Shown one piece after another: positions 4,365-5,427 of a stretch of 5,427 bases of DNA. The translations under genes and the position numbers were made by a program. Each line of letters starts with the position of its first letter. Within the stretch, counting starts at the first letter, position 1. The notes below the pieces were generated by a model, which was not told the DNA's origin, did no database searches, and saw nothing but the letters and a program-made list of their open reading frames with translations. This DNA is from Clostridia bacterium. Its GTDB lineage: Bacteria > Bacillota > Clostridia > Oscillospirales > CAG-272. The stretch is taken from contig JAFTMP010000074.1 of the NCBI GenBank assembly GCA_017452335.1, forward strand, positions 1 through 5,427, read 5' to 3'.

Positions 4365-5427
4365 ATGACAAAGGAATACTTTGATCGGATCTTTGAGGCA
4401 GTGGATGAGCGCGCCAAGGGGTGCGGTGCCCAATTTGATATGTATTATTCCGGTGGGAGCAATCTTTCTGCCGAGACCTTCAGAGACGAGCTTGCCGCCT
4501 TTTCGGCAGGAACCGAGGGGTCGCTGATCGTGCGCGTGACGGTAAACGGCAAGACCGGCTCGGCACAGAGCACCATTGCCACTATTGAGGAAGCAGTGCT
4601 GCTTTTTGACAAGGCTGTGGAAAATGCGGCGCTGATTGAAAAAAGCGAGCAGACCCTTTATTGCCCGGGCGGACTTTCCTATGAAAAGAAAGAGGAGATC
4701 CCCTTCACCATGCCCGGTGCGGCAGAAATTAAAGAAATTGCCATGAAGTGCAGAGACGCGGCGTACGCTTCCTCAGAAGAAATTTCCGACGGCACGGCAG
4801 GGGGCGCTTATGCGGGATGCAGTGAGACCTATCTTTACAGCAGTGAGGGCTTGCGGTTGCAAAACGCCTTCGGATACAGCGGCGCGTATGTTTACAGCGT
4901 GCTGGAGCGCGGGGAAGATAAGAGAGACGGCATGAAGTCGGAGCACGACCTTTCAAAGCTGTGTTTTGAGGAGCTGGCAAGAGAAGCCAAGGAAAAGGCG
5001 GAAGAGAAATTTGGCGCAGGCTTGGTAAAGAGCGGTAGATACCCCATCGTTTTTGAAGGCAGACAAATGCAGCAGATCCTTTCTACCTTCTGTGCCTGCT
5101 TCTTTGCAAGAGAAGCACAACTGGGCACCTCTCTTTTAAAGGACAAGGAGGGCGAGGTGATCGCCACCGACAAGCTGACGCTGATCGACGATCCCTTTTA
5201 TCCCGGTAATGCCATGCAGGTGTCCTTTGACGGCGAGGGCTATCCCACTGCAAGGAAGACGGTGATCGACAAGGGGGTATTAAAGACCCTGCTTTATAAT
5301 CTGGAAAGCGGCGCCAAGGCGGGAAAATCCTCCACAGGCAACGGCTCCAGAGGCTCGGCGGCGATCGGCACGCGGGTGTATAATTTTTATATCGTTCCTG
5401 GCGAGCACAGCAGAGAAGAGCTGTTTA
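4365..5427 (+). CDS. tldE: TldE/PmbA, non-catalytic partner of TldD, partial
   Basis: The gene opens at the ATG at 4365 and runs off the right edge. 354 residues are visible, about four fifths of the usual 440-450. TldE (PmbA) is a paralogue of TldD that lacks the HExxxH motif and completes the heterodimer chamber. No HExxxH is found in the visible part, as expected. Family features by position: an N-terminal FDMYYSGG...ETFRDELAAFSAGTEGSLIVRV segment (about 24-57), a YPIVFEGRQMQQILSTFCACFFAR region (226-249) where TldD carries its metal motif, DKLTLIDDPFYPGNAMQVSFDGEGYPTARKTVIDKGVLKTLLYN (268-311), and GNGSRGSAAIGTR (323-335) near the edge. Its position right after tldD, with 12 bases between, supports the assignment. 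The last residues, and any terminator, lie outside the window. Confidence 0.93.
   Translation, partial: MTKEYFDRIFEAVDERAKGCGAQFDMYYSGGSNLSAETFRDELAAFSAGTEGSLIVRVTVNGKTGSAQSTIATIEEAVLLFDKAVENAALIEKSEQTLYCPGGLSYEKKEEIPFTMPGAAEIKEIAMKCRDAAYASSEEISDGTAGGAYAGCSETYLYSSEGLRLQNAFGYSGAYVYSVLERGEDKRDGMKSEHDLSKLCFEELAREAKEKAEEKFGAGLVKSGRYPIVFEGRQMQQILSTFCACFFAREAQLGTSLLKDKEGEVIATDKLTLIDDPFYPGNAMQVSFDGEGYPTARKTVIDKGVLKTLLYNLESGAKAGKSSTGNGSRGSAAIGTRVYNFYIVPGEHSREELF

Noticed and set aside
3897..4433. Long minus-strand open frame across the tldD-tldE junction
   Set aside because: It crosses two real genes and their ribosome binding site on the opposite strand, and its His/Gly-rich translation resembles no protein I know.
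1..5427. CRISPR arrays, tRNA or rRNA genes, insertion sequences, phage or toxin-antitoxin modules
   Set aside because: Reading both strands showed no regularly spaced repeats, cloverleaf-like segments, transposase motifs or mobile-element ends.

Overview
The window looks like chromosomal DNA of an anaerobic, Gram-positive-type bacterium, most likely a class Clostridia member with moderate GC content. This is inferred from strong AGGAGG-type ribosome binding sites, two consensus housekeeping promoters, a PerR regulator next to a 'reverse' rubrerythrin, and a PrdX/ProXp-type prolyl-tRNA editing protein. No RNA genes, insertion sequences, CRISPR arrays or phage genes were seen. The window cuts genes at both ends.

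Layout: two divergent transcription units share an AT-rich control region at about 777-1001. Leftward (minus strand) runs a PerR-like peroxide sensor (399-773) followed 49 bases later by a rubrerythrin with an N-terminal rubredoxin domain (1-349, cut by the window edge). This is a compact oxidative-stress unit: a regulator and its classical type of target. Rightward (plus strand) runs a tight row of five genes. They are a YbaK/PrdX aminoacyl-tRNA deacylase (1002-1541), an uncharacterised protein with a PD-(D/E)XK-like N-terminus and a winged-helix-like C-terminus that overlaps it by 23 bases (1519-2277), an unrecognised membrane or exported protein (2315-2935), TldD (2964-4352), and TldE/PmbA (4365 to the window end). 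Gaps are 37, 28 and 12 bases with no terminator between genes, so an operon is likely.

The control region is the most structured non-coding part. Each direction has a near-perfect sigma-A promoter (TTGACA-16-TATAAT leftward, TTGACA-17-TACTAT rightward). Each has an inverted repeat lying on the predicted transcription start. A 10-1-10 palindrome sits between the two promoters within phased A/T tracts, and the 8-mer GGAATTGT occurs near both starts in opposite orientations.

Functionally, the left unit would detoxify peroxide in an anaerobe. TldD and TldE form a heterodimeric metalloprotease that degrades or trims unfolded or modified peptides. The deacylase clears mischarged tRNA. The two unknown proteins of the rightward operon are the best candidates for new biology, but nothing here by itself proves an undescribed system.
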